DNA of 64,000 nucleotides from positions 1-64,000 of the forward strand of contig NZ_LKPJ01000017.1 in the NCBI RefSeq assembly GCF_001443045.1, read 5' to 3'. Positions 34,587 to 44,312 of the stretch are shown piece after piece (position 1 is the first letter of the stretch; every line of letters starts with the position of its first letter). Under the pieces are notes generated by a model that was not told the DNA's origin, did not search any database, and was given only the letters and a program-made list of their open reading frames with translations. The DNA is from Burkholderia ambifaria (GTDB lineage: Bacteria; Pseudomonadota; Gammaproteobacteria; Burkholderiales; Burkholderiaceae). The translations under genes were made by a program, and so were the position numbers.

Positions 34587-35216
34587 TTACGCGCGCAATG
34601 CCTGTTCGATCGGCGCGCCGCCGCCGACGAAGCCGATGACCTTGCGCGAGATGCCAAGCTTGATCGCCTCGATCGCGGCCCATGCCACATCCTGGCGCGA
34701 CACCGGTGGCGCGGCGTCGAGCGGCTCCTCGGTCAGCGCGATCTTGCCGACGCCCGGGCCGTCCGCGAGCGGGCCGGGGCGCAGGATCACGTAGTCGATG
34801 CCCGACGCGATCACGCGCTCGTCGCCTTCGCGCTTCATCTGCGAATAGTGGCGCAGCGCGTCGCCGCTGCGCTCCGGCCAGTACGCGGTCAGCGAGCTGA
34901 TCACGACCAGCTTCTGCACGTTGTAGGCGAGCGCATGCTCGGCCGCGCGCGCGACCGCGTCGCGATCGATCTGCTCCTCTTCGGCTGCGCCTTCCGATTC
35001 GGCCGAGCCGGCCGCGTAGATCACGTGCGTGATGCCCTGGAATGCGTGCGAGAAATCGCCCGTCAGATCGGCCTCGACGACCTTCGCGCCCGGCAGCACA
35101 TAGCCGTGCCGGCGCACCAGCGCAGTCACCTCGAATTCCGGCTGCTTGAGCAGCAGATCCGCGCACGCCAGGCCTGTGCGGCCGGTCGCGCCAATCAGCA
35201 GTACCTTCGTCGTCAT
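34587..35216 (-). CDS. NAD(P)-binding SDR-like protein (NmrA/YwnB type)
   Basis: This encodes a 209-residue atypical short-chain dehydrogenase. The start MTTKVLLIGATGRTG carries the GxxGxxG dinucleotide motif. The sequence then runs through VIYAAGSAESEG and ILRPGPLADGPG, as in NAD(P)H-binding NmrA-like proteins. There is no clear Y-x-x-x-K catalytic pair, so it may be a sensor or epimerase-like protein. The start at 35216 has an AAGGAG ribosome binding site. It is a single gene convergent with the peroxiredoxin. Confidence 0.82.
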   Translation of the reverse strand: MTTKVLLIGATGRTGLACADLLLKQPEFEVTALVRRHGYVLPGAKVVEADLTGDFSHAFQGITHVIYAAGSAESEGAAEEEQIDRDAVARAAEHALAYNVQKLVVISSLTAYWPERSGDALRHYSQMKREGDERVIASGIDYVILRPGPLADGPGVGKIALTEEPLDAAPPVSRQDVAWAAIEAIKLGISRKVIGFVGGGAPIEQALRA

Positions 35217-35477
35217 GAAACCGCTCCTTGCTCGATGCGTCATCCTTCCAGATAGGGACGGACGACCGATACTCAAGTGTATGTCGATTTGAGCCGGCGG
35301 CGCGCGGGTAATTGGGGCTGTACCGCTCGAGGCTTGCCGGCGAGGCCGGGCGGGGCCCCGTCGGTGCGCCGCTGTGCGCGCGGATTGCGGGATCGACCCG
35401 CCGACCGGCTATCATGTGCGCGATGCATTTTTCGCCGCTACGCAATACAACGCGGCGGCCAACCGGTTGGAGTACAC

Positions 35478-37010
35478 ATGGCATTACCCCTGGACAACGT
35501 CAGCATGGCCGTGTTCTGCGACTTCGAGAACGTCGCGCTCGGCGTGCGCGACGCGAAGTACGAGAAATTCGACATCAAGCCGGTGCTGGAGCGGCTGCTG
35601 CTGAAGGGCAGCATCGTCGTGAAGAAGGCCTATTGCGACTGGGAGCGCTACAAGGGCTTCAAGGCGTCGATGCACGAGGCGAGCTTCGAGCTGATCGAGA
35701 TTCCGCACGTGCGCCAGTCGGGCAAGAATTCGGCCGACATCCGGCTCGTCGTGGACGCGCTCGATCTCTGCTACACGAAGTCGCACGTCGATACGTTCGT
35801 GATCATCAGCGGCGACTCGGATTTTTCGCCGCTCGTGTCGAAGCTGCGCGAGAACGCGAAGAAGGTGATCGGGGTCGGCGTGAAGAAGTCGACGTCGGAC
35901 CTGCTGGTCGCGAACTGCGACGAATTCATCTTCTACGACGACCTGGTGCGCGAGCAGCAGCGCGCGCTGGCGAAGCGCGAACAGCAGCGCACGGGCAATG
36001 GCGGCGCGAAGCGCCCCGACGAGCCGTCGCGCAAGCCCGAGATGGAAGCGCGCCGGACCGAGGCGATCGCGCTCGCGGTCGAGACGTTCGATGCGCTGGC
36101 ATCGGAGCGCGACGACGTCGGCAAGATCTGGGCGTCGGTGCTCAAGAGCGCGATCAAGCGCCGCAAGCCGGACTTCAACGAGTCGTATTACGGCTTCCGC
36201 GCGTTCGGCAACCTGCTCGACGAAGCGCAGGCGCGCGGCCTGCTCGATGTGGGGCGCGACGACAAGTCGGGCGCGTTCGTGTCGCGGCCGCGCCAGTCGG
36301 CGGTGGCCGAACCGGTGGTGGCGGCTCGTGATACGGGTGGCGCGCACCACGGTCACGGCGCGCGCCACGCGGAGGCTGCACCGGCCGGGCGTGAACCGCG
36401 GCGTCGCGGGCGGCAGGCGGAAGCCGCCGTGCACGAAAGCGTGCAGGTCGATGCGGAAGAGGCGACCGTCGTCGACGTCACGAACGAAGCGGCGAGCATG
36501 CCGGCAGGGCCGGTCGAAGCGGCCGAGACGCACGGTGACGCGAAGGACGGCCGCAAGCGCGCACGCAAGAGCGCGGCGAAGAAGACCGGCGCGAAGAAGG
36601 GGGGTGATGCGAAGGGCGCTGGCCATCATGTGGCGTCGAAGCCGGAGGAGGCCGCGCACGGCGGCGACAAGCATGCGGCAGGCAAGCACGCGGAAGGCAA
36701 GCACGCGGCAGGCAAGCATGCGGAAGGCAAGCACGCGGAAGGCAAGCATGCCGAGGCGACGCATCGGGAGGCGGAGCACGGTGAGGACCGGCACGTCGCG
36801 GCGCAGCACGCGGCGCCGACTGCCGGCGAGTACGGTGCTTCAGCAGCCGGAGGGCAGCCGCCGCACGATGCGGCACCGGCCGCCCCGGCAGCCGAATCGA
36901 CCAATGAAGCGGCCGGTGAAGCGGCTGCCGACGCCAAGCCGAAGAAACCGGCCCGCAAGACGGCGCCCCGCGCGCGCCGCCCGCGCAAGACGGCCGCCGC
37001 CGCCGAGTAA
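35478..37010 (+). CDS. NYN-domain putative ribonuclease with repetitive basic tail
   Basis: This encodes a 510-residue protein. Residues 5-155 form a NYN (PIN-like) nuclease domain of the LabA/DUF88 group, with the acidic set D15, N18, D87, D113 and D115 intact (FCDFENV, SADIRLVVDA, ISGDSDFSP). Residues 185-270 fit an OST-HTH/LOTUS RNA-binding domain (GKIWASVLKSAIKRRKPDFN). The remaining 240 residues are low-complexity. They include KSAAKKTGAKK, pentapeptide repeats of the form KHAEG/KHAAG at about 396-427, and a histone-H1-like end rich in PKKPARKTAPR. The tail is likely to bind RNA or DNA. The ATG at 35478 opens the NYN domain. Confidence 0.85.
   Translation: MALPLDNVSMAVFCDFENVALGVRDAKYEKFDIKPVLERLLLKGSIVVKKAYCDWERYKGFKASMHEASFELIEIPHVRQSGKNSADIRLVVDALDLCYTKSHVDTFVIISGDSDFSPLVSKLRENAKKVIGVGVKKSTSDLLVANCDEFIFYDDLVREQQRALAKREQQRTGNGGAKRPDEPSRKPEMEARRTEAIALAVETFDALASERDDVGKIWASVLKSAIKRRKPDFNESYYGFRAFGNLLDEAQARGLLDVGRDDKSGAFVSRPRQSAVAEPVVAARDTGGAHHGHGARHAEAAPAGREPRRRGRQAEAAVHESVQVDAEEATVVDVTNEAASMPAGPVEAAETHGDAKDGRKRARKSAAKKTGAKKGGDAKGAGHHVASKPEEAAHGGDKHAAGKHAEGKHAAGKHAEGKHAEGKHAEATHREAEHGEDRHVAAQHAAPTAGEYGASAAGGQPPHDAAPAAPAAESTNEAAGEAAADAKPKKPARKTAPRARRPRKTAAAAE
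36664..36755 (+). repeat. 15-bp in-frame tandem repeats (KHAxG)
   Basis: About six copies of a 15-bp unit like GGCAAGCACGCGGAA sit in frame within the NYN-protein gene. They encode KHAEG or KHAAG. Copy number could vary between strains without breaking the frame. Confidence 0.75.
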
Positions 37011-37059
37011 CGGCGTCAGGGCGGAGCGGCGTCGGACCGAGGCGCCGCCCGTGTTGACC

Positions 37060-37086
37060 CGTCGGCCGGTGCAACGCCGGCCGACG
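37060..37086. terminator. Hairpin between convergent genes
   Basis: A perfect 10-bp stem (CGTCGGCCGG with CCGGCCGACG) has a 7-nt loop. It lies between the NYN gene and the VOC gene stops and could end transcription from both sides. There is no T-tract. Confidence 0.5.
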
Positions 37087-37093
37087 CATCACG

Positions 37094-37477
37094 TCATCCG
37101 TTCAGCACGTACGGTTGCGTCATCACTTCGAGGAAGTGACCGTCCGGATCGTCGAAATACACCCCGCGCCCGCCGTAATGGCGGTAGATGTCATCGGGCT
37201 GCCGCTTCGCCGGATCGGCCCAGTGCGGCAGGCCGCGCTCGCGAATGCGCGCATACACGCGATCGAAGCCGGCCTCGTCGGTCAGGAACGCGTAGTGCTG
37301 GGCGGTGATCTCCCCCTCCTTTTCGTAGAAGTCGAGCGACACGCCGTTCTCGAGCGGGACGACCAGCATCGCGCCGAACGGCGTCGGCGGCGGCAGTTCC
37401 AGAAGCTCGGTGAGGAAGCGGCTCGACGCGTGCTTGTCGCGGCACCAGACGATCGTATGGTTCAGCTGGACGTTCAT
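37094..37477 (-). CDS. VOC-family (glyoxalase/dioxygenase-like) protein
   Basis: This encodes a 127-residue single-module vicinal-oxygen-chelate protein with two beta-alpha-beta-beta-beta repeats. LNHTIVWCRD at the start and YFDDPDGHFLEVMTQPY at the end are typical and supply the metal-binding H and E. Members include glyoxalases, fosfomycin-resistance enzymes and ring-cleaving dioxygenases. Sequence alone does not say which reaction is catalysed here. It is a single gene, convergent with the NYN-protein gene. Confidence 0.83.
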   Translation of the reverse strand: MNVQLNHTIVWCRDKHASSRFLTELLELPPPTPFGAMLVVPLENGVSLDFYEKEGEITAQHYAFLTDEAGFDRVYARIRERGLPHWADPAKRQPDDIYRHYGGRGVYFDDPDGHFLEVMTQPYVLNG

Positions 37478-37871
37478 GGCGGGTCCCCGGGAAGGGGCGC
37501 GAGGGTGGACATGGACACACGATAGTCGATCGCCGCCGGCGTGTAAGCCGGATCCGCGGCGCAGGCGATCGACACTGCGTCGGCCGCGCGCGAATCGTCA
37601 GGTGAAACGATCTGGACGATCGGCCACATTTCGGGCGCTGAGGTCATTCGCTCGGCTTTTTGCGCGGCCAGGAATCTCCGGCACGTGCCCGCAATGCTCG
37701 ACGGCGCGGTACAACGCTTGTCGGACGCGCTGCCCGATACGGCAGCCGTCGCCGAATACCGCTGGCGATTCCTGACGGGAAGCCCGCACGGCGCCCGACA
37801 CGCAGCGCCGGCCGGCACACGGAGCGGGGCGGTGCGGCAGGCCCCGTCGATCCGTGTCCGGCCGCGTGCCG
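37478..37871. other. Gap between VOC gene and mdtC
   Basis: This 394-bp stretch has several open frames because of its GC content. The best minus-strand frame would read through the VOC start region and ends in PLPGDPP, and I recognise no family in it. I see no clear terminator for mdtC and call nothing coding here. Confidence 0.4.
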
Positions 37872-40800
37872 TTATTCGCCAGCCACCGCCGGTCCGCCCG
37901 ACTTGCCGCGGCGGTTGCGGCGCTTCTCGGCCCACACGCGCAGGCGGTCCATGTACAGATAGACGACCGGCGTCGTATAGAGCGTTAGCACCTGCGACAT
38001 GATCAGGCCGCCGGCGATCGCGATCCCGAGCGGCGCGCGCAGCTCGGCGCCGTCACCGTGGCCGAATGCGAGCGGCAGCGCGCCGAGGAGCGCCGCCATC
38101 GTCGTCATCATGATTGGCCGGAAGCGCAGCAGGCACGCCTCGTGGATCGCATCGAACGACGACTTGTTGCCGTTGCGCGTCTGGTCGATCGCGAAGTCGA
38201 CCATCATGATCGCGTTCTTCTTCACGATGCCGATCAGCAGGATCACGCCGATCAGCGCGATGATGCTGAACTCGGTCTTGAACAGCAGCAGCGCGAGCAG
38301 CGCGCCGACGCCGGCCGACGGCAGCGTCGACAGGATCGTGATCGGGTGGATATAGCTCTCGTACAGGATCCCGAGCACGATGTAGACCGCCAGCAGCGCC
38401 GCGAGGATCAGGATCGGCTGGTTGTTCAGCGATTGCTGGAATGCCTGCGCGGTGCCCTGGAAAGTGCCGACGATCGTCGGCGGCACGCCGATCTGCGCCA
38501 TCGTCTGGTAGATCACCTGGGTCGCCTGCGACAGCGACACACTCGGCGGCAGGTTGAACGAGATCGTCGTCGCGACGAACAGGCCCTGGTGGTTGACCGA
38601 CAGCGGCGTCGTGCTCGGGCCGAAGGTCGCGATCGTGGACAGCGGGATCATCGTCGACTTCGACGTCGACACCGCCGCGCCCGACGACGCGCTCGACTTG
38701 CCGCTCGACGCGATCGAGTTCAGCGCCTGGTTGCGCGCGGAATCGGACGCGATCGCCGCTGCGCTGGTGGCGGCCGTGCCGGCGCTCGACGTGCCGGCTG
38801 CGGTTGCGACGAAGGTGCCGGCCGCCGCGTTGGTCGTCTGCGAGCCGTTCGCGCTGCCGCCCGACGTGCTGATCCATACCTGGTTCAGCATTTCCGGGCT
38901 TTGCCAGTATTTAGGCGCGACTTCCATCACGACGTGGTACTGGTTCAGCGGGTTGTAGATCGTCGAGACCTGGCGCTGGCCGAACGCGTCGTACAGCGTG
39001 TTGTCGATCTGCGCGGGCTTGATGCCGAGCCGCGCGGCGGTCGCGCGGTCGATCGTCACCATCGCCTCGAGGCCGCCTTGCTGCTGGTCGGAGTTCACGT
39101 CGGTCAGCTCGGAACGCTTCTGCAGCGCCTCGGTCAGCAGCGGCCCCCACTTGTACAGGTCGGCGGTCGAATCGCCGAGCAGCGTGAACTGGTACTGCGC
39201 GTTGCTCTGCCGGCCGCCGACGCGGATGTCCTGCGCGGCCTGCAGGAACGTGCTTGCGCCGGCGACTTCCGACAGCGGCTTGCGCAACTGCTGGATCACC
39301 TGGTCGGCCGACAGCTTGCGCTCGGTGCGATCCTTCAGCATGACGAACATGAAGCCCGAGTTGGTCTGCGTGCCGCCCGTGAAGCCCGCGGCGCTCTGCA
39401 CGTTCGGGTTGCTTTGCACGATCCGCATCATCTCGGTGAACTTCAGCTTCATGGCCTGGAACGACGTCGACTGGTCGGCCCGAATGCCGCCGATCATCAG
39501 CCCGGTGTCCTGCTGCGGAAAGAAGCCCTTCGGCACGATGATGTACAGATAGACGTTCAGCCCGATCGTCGCGAACAGGATCAGCAGGACCAGCAGCGGG
39601 CGGCGCAGCGCCCACGACAGCGAGCGCTCGTAGCCGCGCTGCATCCGTGTGAAGAAGCGCTCGAGGAAACGGCCGAAGCGGCCTTCCTCCTGCACGTCGT
39701 GCGACTCGCGCAGCAGCCGCGCGCACATCATCGGCGTGACGGTGAGCGATACCGCGAGCGATACGCCAATCGCGAGCGACAGCGTCAGCGCGAATTCGCG
39801 GAACAGGCGCCCGACGATGCCGCCCATCAGCAGGATCGGCAGGAACACCGCGACGAGCGAGATGCTCATCGACAGCACCGTGAAGCCGACCTCGCGCGCG
39901 CCGTCGAACGCGGCCTGCAGCCGCGGCTTGCCGTTCTCGATGTGGCGCGTGATGTTCTCGAGCACGACGATCGCATCGTCGACGACGAAGCCGGTCGCGA
40001 CGATCAGCGCCATCAGCGACAGGTTGTCGATCGAGAAGCCGAGCAGGTACATCGCGCCGAACGTGCCGATGATCGAGATCGGCACGGCGACGCTCGGAAT
40101 CAGCGTCGCGCGCCAGTTGCGCAGGAACAGGAACACGACCATCACGACCAGGCTGACCGCGATCAGCAGCGTGTGCTCGGTGTCCTTCAGCGATGCGCGG
40201 ATCGTCGTCGAGCGGTCGAGTACCGGCGTCACCGTGATGTCGGCCGGCAGCGACGCGGTGAGCTGCGGCAGCGCCGCGCGCACGCGGTCGATCGTCTCGA
40301 TGATGTTCGCGCCGGGCGAGCGGTACAGGATCACGAGCACCGCGCGCTTGCCGTTCGACAGACCGAGGTTGCGCAGGTCCTCGACGCCGTCGACGACCTC
40401 GGACAGGTCGGACAGCCGCACGGCCGCACCGTTGCGGTACGCGACGACCAGGTCGCTGTACTGCGACGCCTGCGAGGCCTGGTCGTTCGTATAGAGCTGG
40501 TAGTGCTTCGGGCCGAACTCGATCGCGCCCTTCGGGCTGTTCGCGTTCGCGGACGCAAGCGCGGCCCGCACGTCCTCGAGACCGATCCCGTAGTGGAACA
40601 GCGCATGCGGTTCGAGCTCGACGCGCACGGCCGGGTTCGCGGAACCGCTCACCGTCACCTGGCCGATCCCGTCGATCTGCGACAGCGACTGCTGCAGCAC
40701 CGTCGATGCGGCGTCGTAGAGCTTCGCGGGCGACGACGTTTCCGACGTGAGCGACACGATCATGATCGGCGAGTCGGCCGGGTTGACCTTGCGGTACGTC

Positions 40801-41180
40801 GGGTTGCTCTTCAGCGACGCGGGCAGGTCGGCGCGCGCCGCGTTGATCGCCGCCTGCACGTCGCGCGCGGCGCCGTCGATGTCGCGGTTCAGCCCGAACT
40901 GCAGGATGATCCGCGCGTTGCCGACCGTGCTGGTCGACGTCATTTCGCTGACGTCGGCGATCGAGCCGAGGTGCCGCTCGAGCGGGCTCGTCACGCTGGT
41001 CGCGACGGTCTCGGGGCTCGCGCCGGGCAGCGACGCCTGCACCGAGATGGTCGGGAAGTCGACCTGCGGCAGCGGCGACACCGGCAGCTTGATGAACGCG
41101 AACAGGCCCGCGAGCGCGACGCCGAGCGCGAGCAGCGTCGTCGCGACGGGGCGGGTGATGAAGGGGCGCGACAGGTTCAT
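37872..41180 (-). CDS. mdtC: RND multidrug efflux transporter, MdtC/MuxC type
   Basis: This encodes a 1102-residue inner-membrane proton-driven pump subunit with 12 transmembrane helices and two large periplasmic loops. The opening MNLSRPFITRPVATTLLALG is characteristic. The proton-relay DD pair lies in TGFVVDDAIVVLEN, and GIVKKNAIMMVDFA is in helix 10. It should form mixed trimers with MdtB. It is about 75 residues longer than E. coli MdtC. The excess is an Ala/Ser/Thr/Gly-rich insert at about residues 774-843, in the second periplasmic loop just before MIPLSTIATFGPSTTPLSVNHQG. It is the third gene of mdtABC, 3 bp after mdtB. Confidence 0.93.
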   Translation of the reverse strand: MNLSRPFITRPVATTLLALGVALAGLFAFIKLPVSPLPQVDFPTISVQASLPGASPETVATSVTSPLERHLGSIADVSEMTSTSTVGNARIILQFGLNRDIDGAARDVQAAINAARADLPASLKSNPTYRKVNPADSPIMIVSLTSETSSPAKLYDAASTVLQQSLSQIDGIGQVTVSGSANPAVRVELEPHALFHYGIGLEDVRAALASANANSPKGAIEFGPKHYQLYTNDQASQASQYSDLVVAYRNGAAVRLSDLSEVVDGVEDLRNLGLSNGKRAVLVILYRSPGANIIETIDRVRAALPQLTASLPADITVTPVLDRSTTIRASLKDTEHTLLIAVSLVVMVVFLFLRNWRATLIPSVAVPISIIGTFGAMYLLGFSIDNLSLMALIVATGFVVDDAIVVLENITRHIENGKPRLQAAFDGAREVGFTVLSMSISLVAVFLPILLMGGIVGRLFREFALTLSLAIGVSLAVSLTVTPMMCARLLRESHDVQEEGRFGRFLERFFTRMQRGYERSLSWALRRPLLVLLILFATIGLNVYLYIIVPKGFFPQQDTGLMIGGIRADQSTSFQAMKLKFTEMMRIVQSNPNVQSAAGFTGGTQTNSGFMFVMLKDRTERKLSADQVIQQLRKPLSEVAGASTFLQAAQDIRVGGRQSNAQYQFTLLGDSTADLYKWGPLLTEALQKRSELTDVNSDQQQGGLEAMVTIDRATAARLGIKPAQIDNTLYDAFGQRQVSTIYNPLNQYHVVMEVAPKYWQSPEMLNQVWISTSGGSANGSQTTNAAAGTFVATAAGTSSAGTAATSAAAIASDSARNQALNSIASSGKSSASSGAAVSTSKSTMIPLSTIATFGPSTTPLSVNHQGLFVATTISFNLPPSVSLSQATQVIYQTMAQIGVPPTIVGTFQGTAQAFQQSLNNQPILILAALLAVYIVLGILYESYIHPITILSTLPSAGVGALLALLLFKTEFSIIALIGVILLIGIVKKNAIMMVDFAIDQTRNGNKSSFDAIHEACLLRFRPIMMTTMAALLGALPLAFGHGDGAELRAPLGIAIAGGLIMSQVLTLYTTPVVYLYMDRLRVWAEKRRNRRGKSGGPAVAGE

Positions 41181-41183
41181 CGC

Positions 41184-44100
41184 TTACGCACCCGTGTGCT
41201 TGCCGGCACCGGGGCCGTGCCGCTCGAACCAGCCGCGCACGCGGCGCGCGAGGCTGTCGAAGCCGAGGTAGATCACCGGCGTCGTGAACAGCGTCAGCAC
41301 CTGCGACACGATCAGGCCACCCGCGATCGCGATCCCGAGCGGCTGGCGCAGCTCGGAACCCGCACCGGCGCCGACGATCAGCGGCACCGCGCCGAGCAGC
41401 GCGGCGAGCGTCGTCATCAGGATCGGCCGGAAGCGCAGCAGGCACGCCTGGTAGATCGCCTCGCGCGGCGGCTTGCCTTCGACCCGTTCGGCCTCGAGCG
41501 CGAAGTCGATCATCATGATCGCGTTCTTCTTCACGATGCCGATCAGCAGCACGATCCCGATGATCCCGATGATGTCGAGGTCGTGCCCGGTGATCATCAG
41601 CGCGAGCAGCGCGCCGACGCCGGCCGACGGCAGCGTCGACAGGATCGTGATCGGGTGGATGTAGCTCTCGTACAGCACGCCGAGCACGATGTACATCGTG
41701 ACGACCGCCGCGAGGATCAGGAACAGCTGGTTCGACAGCGATGCCTGGAACGCGAGCGCCGCGCCCTGGAAGCGCGTCTGGAACGAGCCGGGCAGGCCGA
41801 TGTCCTTCTCGGCGGCGTCGATCGCCTTCACGGCTTCGCCGAGCGAGGCGCCCGGTGCGAGGTTGAACGAGATTGTCGTCGACGGGAACTGCGACAGGTG
41901 CGCGACGAGCAGCGGCGACGGCCGCTCGTGGAACGACGCGATCGACGACAGCGGCACCTGGCCGCCGCCAGCGGACGGCAGGTAGATGTCGTTCAGCGAT
42001 TCGGCGTAATGCTGCTCCTTCGGCTCCGACTCGAGAATCACGCGGTACTGGTTCGACTGCGTGAAGATGGTCGACACGATGCGCTGGCCGAACGCGTCGT
42101 ACAGCGCGTTGTCGACGGTCGCCGGCGTGATGCCGAAGCGCGCGGCGTTCGCGCGGTCGATCTCGATGTAGACCGACTGGCCGTTGCTCTGCAGGTCGGT
42201 CGCGACGTCGGCGAGCGACGGCTCCTTCTGCAGCCGCGTGACGAGCTTCGGCACCCAGGTCGCGAACTCGTCCGGGTTCGGGCTCGTCAACATGAACTGG
42301 TATTGCGTCGGGCTCACGGTCGAGTCGATCGTCAGATCCTGCACCGACTGCATGAACAGCGTGATGCCGGTGACGTTCGCGACGCGCTGCTGCAGGTCGC
42401 GGATGATCTGCGCGGCGGTCTCGGAGCGGTCGTCGCGCGCCTTCAGGTTGATCAGCATGCGGCCGCTGTTCAGCGTGATGTTGCTGCCGTCCACGCCGAT
42501 GAACGACGTGAGGCTCTCGACGTTCGGGTCCTTCAGGATCTCGGCCGCGAGCGCCTGCTGGCGTTCGGCCATCGCGCCGTACGAGATCGATTGCGGCGCC
42601 TGCGTGATCGCCTGGATCACGCCGGTATCCTGCGCGGGGAAGAAGCCCTTCGGCACGTAGACATAGAGCAGGGCGGTCAGCCCGAGCGTCAGCAGCGCGA
42701 CGACGAGCGTCGAGCGCTGGCGGTTCAGCACCCATTCGAGCGCGACCGCGTAGCGCGCGATCACCCAGTCGATCGCGCGGTGCACGCGCGCCTCGAAGCG
42801 GTGGCTTTCGGGCGGCGGCGAATGGCGCAACAGCTTCGCGCACATCATCGGCACGAGCGTGAGCGACACGATCGCCGAGATCACGATCGTCACCGCGAGC
42901 GTGATCGCGAATTCGTGGAACAGGCGGCCGACCACGTCGCCCATGAACAGCAGCGGGATCAGCACCGCGATCAGCGACACCGTCAGCGAGATGATCGTGA
43001 AGCCGATCTGCCTCGAGCCCTTCAGCGCGGCCTCGAGCCCCGAATCGCCTTCCTCGACGTAGCGCGCGATGTTCTCGATCATCACGATTGCATCGTCGAC
43101 GACGAAGCCGGTCGCGATGGTGAGCGCCATCAGCGACAGGTTGTTCAGCGAGAAGCCGGCCATGTACATCACCGCGAGCGTGCCGATCAGCGACAGCGGC
43201 ACCGACAGGCTCGGGATGATGGTCGCGTAGATGTTCGCGAGGAACAGGTACATCACCAGCACGACCAGCGCGACCGCGAGCAGCAGTTCGAACTGCACGT
43301 CGCGCACGGCCGCGCGGATCATCGTCGTGCGGTCGGTGACGACCTGCACGTCGAGCGCCGCGGGCAGCGTCTCCTGCAGCTTCGGCAACTGCGCCTTGAT
43401 CGCGTCGACGGTCGCGATCACGTTCGCGCCCGGCTGGCGCTGCACGTTCAGGATGATCGCGGGCTCCGAGTTCACCCACGCGCCGAGCTTGGTGTTCTCC
43501 GAGCCGGCGACCACCTTCGCGACGTCGGTCAGCATCACCGGGCGGCCGCTCTTGTACGCGACGACCGCGTCGTTGTACTGGTCGGCGCTGGTGAGCTGGT
43601 CGTTCGCGTTGATCGTGTACGCACGCGTCGCGCCGTCGAAGTTGCCCTTCGGCGTGTTGACGTTCAGGTTCGAGATCGTCGTGCGCAGGTCGTCGAGGTT
43701 CATCCCGTACTGCGCGAGCGCGGTCGGGTTCGCCTGGATCCGCACGGCCGGCCGGTTGCCGCCCGACAGGCTGACGAGGCCGACGCCCGCGATCTGCGAG
43801 ATCTTCATCGCGAGGCGCGTATCGGTCAGGTCCTGCACCTGCGTGAGCGGCAGGGTCTTCGACTTGATCGCGAGCGTCAGCACCGGCGCGTCGGCCGGGT
43901 TGACCTTCGCGTAGATCGGCGGGGCCGGGAGATCGGACGGCAGCAGGTTGCCGGCCGCGTTGATCGCGGCCTGCACTTCCTGTTCGGCGATGTCGAGCGG
44001 CAGGTCGAGCGAGAACTGCAGCGTGATCACCGACGCGCCGGCCGAGCTTTGCGACGACATCTGGTTCAGCGACGGCATCTGGCCGAACTGCCGCTCCAGC

Positions 44101-44297
44101 GGCGCGGTGACCGACGACGTCATCACTTCCGGGCTCGCGCCCGGATAGAAAGTCTGGACCTGGATCGTCGGGTAGTCGACTTCGGGCAGCGCGGCGAGCG
44201 GCAGGAAGCGCAGCGCGACGAGACCGGCCAGCATGATCGCCGCCATCAGGAGGGCGGTGCCGACCGGCCGGAGAATGAAGAGGCGGGATGGATTCAT
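41184..44297 (-). CDS. mdtB: RND multidrug efflux transporter, MdtB/MuxB type
   Basis: This encodes a 1037-residue RND pump subunit, of standard length. It starts MNPSRLFILRPVGTALLMAA and has the helix-4 relay TGFVVDDAIVMIEN and the helix-10 GIVKKNAIMMIDFA. MdtB and MdtC are the two different RND chains of one pump that exports drugs or bile-salt-like compounds, using MdtA as periplasmic adaptor. It lies 15 bp downstream of mdtA and 3 bp upstream of mdtC. Confidence 0.94.
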   Translation of the reverse strand: MNPSRLFILRPVGTALLMAAIMLAGLVALRFLPLAALPEVDYPTIQVQTFYPGASPEVMTSSVTAPLERQFGQMPSLNQMSSQSSAGASVITLQFSLDLPLDIAEQEVQAAINAAGNLLPSDLPAPPIYAKVNPADAPVLTLAIKSKTLPLTQVQDLTDTRLAMKISQIAGVGLVSLSGGNRPAVRIQANPTALAQYGMNLDDLRTTISNLNVNTPKGNFDGATRAYTINANDQLTSADQYNDAVVAYKSGRPVMLTDVAKVVAGSENTKLGAWVNSEPAIILNVQRQPGANVIATVDAIKAQLPKLQETLPAALDVQVVTDRTTMIRAAVRDVQFELLLAVALVVLVMYLFLANIYATIIPSLSVPLSLIGTLAVMYMAGFSLNNLSLMALTIATGFVVDDAIVMIENIARYVEEGDSGLEAALKGSRQIGFTIISLTVSLIAVLIPLLFMGDVVGRLFHEFAITLAVTIVISAIVSLTLVPMMCAKLLRHSPPPESHRFEARVHRAIDWVIARYAVALEWVLNRQRSTLVVALLTLGLTALLYVYVPKGFFPAQDTGVIQAITQAPQSISYGAMAERQQALAAEILKDPNVESLTSFIGVDGSNITLNSGRMLINLKARDDRSETAAQIIRDLQQRVANVTGITLFMQSVQDLTIDSTVSPTQYQFMLTSPNPDEFATWVPKLVTRLQKEPSLADVATDLQSNGQSVYIEIDRANAARFGITPATVDNALYDAFGQRIVSTIFTQSNQYRVILESEPKEQHYAESLNDIYLPSAGGGQVPLSSIASFHERPSPLLVAHLSQFPSTTISFNLAPGASLGEAVKAIDAAEKDIGLPGSFQTRFQGAALAFQASLSNQLFLILAAVVTMYIVLGVLYESYIHPITILSTLPSAGVGALLALMITGHDLDIIGIIGIVLLIGIVKKNAIMMIDFALEAERVEGKPPREAIYQACLLRFRPILMTTLAALLGAVPLIVGAGAGSELRQPLGIAIAGGLIVSQVLTLFTTPVIYLGFDSLARRVRGWFERHGPGAGKHTGA

Positions 44298-44312
44298 CGA
44301 GCGGCCCGCGCG

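Noticed and set aside
36664..36755. Possible CRISPR-like array
   Set aside because: The repeats are contiguous, 15 bp and in frame inside a protein gene, with no spacers.
37474..37935. Minus-strand frame between the VOC gene and mdtC as a gene
   Set aside because: It overlaps both neighbours' ends, lacks a ribosome binding site and family features, and fits chance openness in GC-rich DNA.
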